Assembly (NCBI RefSeq): GCF_000496735.2
Contig: NZ_AYLO01000026.1
Location: 1 to 32,929, forward strand
DNA length: 32,929 bases
Source of the DNA: Methyloglobulus morosus KoM1
Lineage (GTDB): Bacteria > Pseudomonadota > Gammaproteobacteria > Methylococcales > Methylomonadaceae
Direction: 5' to 3'
Shown here: positions 30,233 to 32,929 of the stretch, piece by piece
How positions within the stretch are numbered: position 1 is the stretch's first letter
Layout of the letters: each line of letters opens with the position of its first letter
Program-made: the position numbers and the translations under genes
Notes under the pieces: generated by a model
Seen by the model: the letters and a program-made list of their open reading frames with translations, nothing else
The model's database searches: none
What the model was told of the DNA's origin: nothing

Positions 30233-32461
30233 ATGCTAAAAAAACTGTTGCGAAAGATTGTTGGGGCAATTCTAACCGTGGCTTATCGGGTTGAAATCAC
30301 GGGTTTGGAAAATTACGAAAAGGCCGGAAAGCGGGTGTTGATAATCGCCAACCACACGTCATTCCTCGATCCCTTGCTGCTGTGGGTGTTCCTGCCGGAC
30401 GACATCACTTTTGCCATCAATACGCATATTTCCCAGCGTTGGTGGTTGCAGCCGTTCTTGGGGTTGTCGCATATTTTTCCCATGAACCCCACGCAGCCGA
30501 TGTCGTTGAAGGCTTTGATCCACCATTTCCGCGACGATACCCGCACGGTTATCTTCCCCGAAGGCCGTATCACGACCACGGGCGGATTGATGAAGGTTTT
30601 CGACGGCACGGGCATGGTCGCCGACAAAACGCAAGCGGTTGTCTTGCCGATACGCATTTATGGCGGGCAATTTTCCTATGTTTCAAGGTTGCATGGTGTC
30701 TTCCGTTTACGCTTGTTCCCCAAAATAACCATCAGCATCCTGCCGCCAACCCAGGTAAAAACACCTGAACACTTGCGCGGCAAGGCACGGCGCAAATTCA
30801 GCGGGCATCTCTTGGCGGACATCATGACCGAGATGATGTTCACCACCAGCGTATACCGGCAAACGATATTCCAAAGCCTATTGGATGCTCGTACCATCCA
30901 CGGCGGCAAACATGAAGTCGCCGAAGACTTGGAGCGCAAGCCCTTGAGCTATAACTCCCTGATTACCAAGACTATCGTTTTGGGCAATGCCTTGGCTAAG
31001 TTGACCCACGAAAGCGACAATGTCGGCGTATTCTTACCCAATTCCACGAAAACGCTGGTGACGATACTGGCCTTGCAACTGCACGGACGGATTCCGGCGA
31101 TGCTGAATTATTCGACGGGCTCAGCCGCCATGCTGTCCGCGTGCCGGATCGGCGAGGTAAAAACCGTCATAACCTCGCGGCAATTCTTGGAAAAAGGAAA
31201 ATTATCCAACGAAGCGGATGCCTTATCCAAGCAAGTGCAACTCGTTTACCTAGAAGATATTGCCCTAACCATTACCAGGGCAGACAAAACCAAGGGATTG
31301 TGGCAAAGCGTTACTGCCTTTTCCTGGTATCCCAAGATCGCACAACAGCCCGACCACCCTGCCGTGGTGCTGTTTACCTCCGGTTCGGAAGGCACGCCCA
31401 AAGGTGTGGTGTTGTCCCATGCCAATGTCCTGGCCAACCTTAAGCAGTTGGAAGCACGGACCGACTTTACCCCGGTAGATAAGGTGCTTAACTTCCTGCC
31501 CATGTTCCATTCCTTTGGATTTACCATCGGCTCGATATTGCCCATTACCAGCGGCATGAAGGTATTCTTTTATCCCACGCCTTTGCATTTCGCTGTCATC
31601 CCTGAAATGGCTTACGAAATCAGGGCGACCGTCATGTTCGCCACCAACACTTTTTTGGCGGCCTACGCCAAGAAAGCCCATCCTTACGATTTCCACACGT
31701 TGCGTTATGTCGTGGCGGGTGCGGAAAAGCTGCAAGAAAACACCCGTGCAACCTGGATGGACAAGTTCGGTATCCGCATTATGGAAGGTTACGGCGCAAC
31801 CGAAACCGCGCCCGTCACCTCAGTCAATACCAATATTTACTATAAGGCAGGCACGGTAGGCCGCTTTATGCCAAGCATGGAATACCGACTGGAACCCATC
31901 CCTGGCATTCAAGATGCGGGGCAATTGCACGTAAAAGGCCCCAACATCATGCAAGGCTACCTGTTGAACGACAATCCCGGCAAACTTGTACCGCCGGAAT
32001 CCCTCTACGGCAAAGGTTGGTACAACACCGGCGACATAGTCCATGTGGATGAGGAAGGCTACATCAGCATCAAAGGACGCAGCAAACGCTTTGCTAAAGT
32101 CAGCGGGGAAATGGTCTCCTTGACCGCCGTGGAACAACTCGCCACCAACGCCTGGCCTAACGCATTGCACGCCGCCACCAGCATACCCGATGCAAGGAAA
32201 GGTGAACTGGTCATCCTGCTCACCACCCAAAAAGACGCGACAACCCAGCAGCTTGCCGCCGCATCGCCCGGCGTTGCCGCCATCAGCCTGCCCAAAAAAA
32301 TCTTGGTCGTGGACAGCATCCCCATTTTAGGCACAGGGAAAATCAACTACCCTGCCGTCACGGAACTGGTCATTAACAGGGTGCTTGATACCGATGACGA
32401 CGACCTGGAAGACGGTAAATCGGATAAATCGGGGGATATTTATGAGGATGTGGATGATTAA
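30233..32461 (+). CDS. aas: Bifunctional acyltransferase / acyl-ACP synthetase, Aas type
   Basis: A 742-residue inner-membrane enzyme that re-acylates 2-acyl-glycerophosphoethanolamine, using a fatty acid activated to acyl-ACP. The N-terminal PlsC-like acyltransferase has NHTSFLD (His41, Asp46), FPEGRITTTGGLMK and LPIRIYGG. The AMP-forming synthetase has LFTSGSEGTPKGVVLSHANV, LPMFHSFGF, VAGAEKLQENTRATW, EGYGATETAPV, YNTGDIVHVDEEGYISIKGR and LGTGKINYP (catalytic Lys). It parallels E. coli Aas (719 residues) from end to end; the extra C terminus is an acidic tail (DTDDDDLEDGKSDK). AGGAGGAGC precedes the ATG. The usual transporter partner LplT is not adjacent. Confidence 0.95.
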   Translation: MLKKLLRKIVGAILTVAYRVEITGLENYEKAGKRVLIIANHTSFLDPLLLWVFLPDDITFAINTHISQRWWLQPFLGLSHIFPMNPTQPMSLKALIHHFRDDTRTVIFPEGRITTTGGLMKVFDGTGMVADKTQAVVLPIRIYGGQFSYVSRLHGVFRLRLFPKITISILPPTQVKTPEHLRGKARRKFSGHLLADIMTEMMFTTSVYRQTIFQSLLDARTIHGGKHEVAEDLERKPLSYNSLITKTIVLGNALAKLTHESDNVGVFLPNSTKTLVTILALQLHGRIPAMLNYSTGSAAMLSACRIGEVKTVITSRQFLEKGKLSNEADALSKQVQLVYLEDIALTITRADKTKGLWQSVTAFSWYPKIAQQPDHPAVVLFTSGSEGTPKGVVLSHANVLANLKQLEARTDFTPVDKVLNFLPMFHSFGFTIGSILPITSGMKVFFYPTPLHFAVIPEMAYEIRATVMFATNTFLAAYAKKAHPYDFHTLRYVVAGAEKLQENTRATWMDKFGIRIMEGYGATETAPVTSVNTNIYYKAGTVGRFMPSMEYRLEPIPGIQDAGQLHVKGPNIMQGYLLNDNPGKLVPPESLYGKGWYNTGDIVHVDEEGYISIKGRSKRFAKVSGEMVSLTAVEQLATNAWPNALHAATSIPDARKGELVILLTTQKDATTQQLAAASPGVAAISLPKKILVVDSIPILGTGKINYPAVTELVINRVLDTDDDDLEDGKSDKSGDIYEDVDD

Positions 32462-32475
32462 GTGGACAATTTTTA

Positions 32476-32516
32476 TAGCGCATTTCGTAGTGCGGATTTG
32501 CCGTCCAATGGCGCTA
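32476..32516. other. Inverted TAGCGC / GCGCTA pair at the right-hand gene boundary
   Basis: TAGCGC (32476-32481) and GCGCTA (32511-32516) are 29 bases apart, between aas and the partial gene. The arms are short; it could be coincidence or a transcript-end structure. Confidence 0.3.
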
Positions 32517-32536
32517 GATCTCAACAGGAGAACAAA

Positions 32537-32929
32537 ATGAACGAACTTGCACATACAGTGGCCAATTTTGGTAGGCCATATGCAATCACGAGATCAAGGC
32601 TCGGTGCGATTACGAAGGTGTATCCAGAACGTTACATTTGTGACTTAAACTCAATCAAAGAGCTTTTTCAGTCGATTGTAGAAAAGCTCGATGCTCTTAC
32701 GACAAAGGACAGGCCTTCATTCTCATTTCTTATTTCATTTTCTGACCAGACGCACCATGATGGTGTTGCCACTGATTTGAGTGGGCTTACAACAATCCCA
32801 ATTGGAAAGAAAACAGAACGGACGGTTATGCGATGGGTGGTAAAACACGAAATTGAGGATTTTGAAAACGAACTAACGATTACCATTCGGATATCTAATC
32901 CGATCAATCCATTATTGTTTCTACAGGCT
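32537..32929 (+). CDS. Unidentified gene, 3' end outside the window
   Basis: An open frame of 131 codons runs from the ATG at 32537 to the window edge without a stop. It has an excellent ribosome-binding site (AGGAG, 6 bases before ATG). The visible protein begins MNELAHTVANFGRPYAITRS and contains YPERYICDLNSIKELFQSIV, FSFLISFSDQTHHDGVATDL and TVMRWVVKHEIEDF followed by ELTITIRISNPINPLLFLQA. No signal peptide or membrane span is visible. The codon choice (more AT-rich, with AGA, AGG, TCA and TTA) looks unlike the aas gene before it, suggesting an accessory or transferred gene. I recognise no family. Confidence 0.75.
   Translation, partial: MNELAHTVANFGRPYAITRSRLGAITKVYPERYICDLNSIKELFQSIVEKLDALTTKDRPSFSFLISFSDQTHHDGVATDLSGLTTIPIGKKTERTVMRWVVKHEIEDFENELTITIRISNPINPLLFLQA

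Noticed and set aside
32476-32516. Integron attC-like site before the partial gene
   Set aside because: TAGCGC/GCGCTA are inverted, but no GTTRRRY core and its partner sequence are present.
1-32929. CRISPR array, tRNA or rRNA genes
   Set aside because: No regularly spaced repeats and no tRNA-like T-arm/anticodon pattern or rRNA sequence were seen anywhere; rnpB is the only structured RNA gene recognised.

Overview
The window looks like a chromosomal segment from a Gram-negative gammaproteobacterium, roughly half G+C by eye. The evidence is lpxB (lipid A synthesis), an Aas-type inner-membrane acyltransferase/acyl-ACP synthetase, a class A RNase P RNA, ClpB with a sigma-32-type promoter, and several lipoproteins or exported proteins. 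SmbP proteins and a TIGR04073-type protein suggest a nitrifier- or methylotroph-like relative, perhaps of the Methylococcales. That is a guess from gene flavour: no methane- or ammonia-oxidation gene is present.

Layout. (1) Positions 1-5483: a dispersed repeat, then an OmpR-family response regulator/histidine kinase pair on the minus strand. Diverging from it is a three-gene plus-strand operon of a short PspA/IM30-like protein, a membrane protein and an exported von Willebrand A protein. Four half-sites spaced exactly 11 bp apart lie between the two operons, which suggests an envelope-stress module. (2) 5782-10526, minus strand: clpB, a FUN14-family membrane protein, and two paralogous histidine-rich SmbP genes. 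The second smbP has its signal peptide disrupted by an apparent one-base frameshift in an A tract. (3) 10527-16317: a YjgR-type (DUF853) HerA-like ATPase on minus, then a compact plus-strand group of a small acidic protein, an orphan P-loop ATPase, a MetA-type homoserine acyltransferase and a guanine deaminase, followed by an AGCS alanine/glycine:cation symporter. (4) 16531-21820: an exported protein, purM, an AT-rich restriction-modification cassette (NgoBV-like endonuclease, convergent 5-methylcytosine methyltransferase, DUF6471-like regulator candidate with tandem palindromic operators), then a PerM-type permease. (5) 22072-26557: a cold-shock domain fused to a membrane anchor, a small membrane protein, cobO, a TIGR04073-type exported protein, rnpB, a Tyr/Gly-rich lipoprotein and an SUMF1-like protein without the catalytic cysteines. 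(6) 26910-32929: a lone lpxB, two tandem HDOD-domain proteins, an Aas homologue, and the start of an unidentified gene cut by the window edge.

The strongest candidates for something little described are the DUF6471/tandem-palindrome control region of the restriction-modification cassette (20330-20678), the phased operator array in front of the PspA-VWA module (3015-3053), and the duplicated smbP loci with their shared upstream box. No tRNA, rRNA, CRISPR array or complete insertion sequence was seen.
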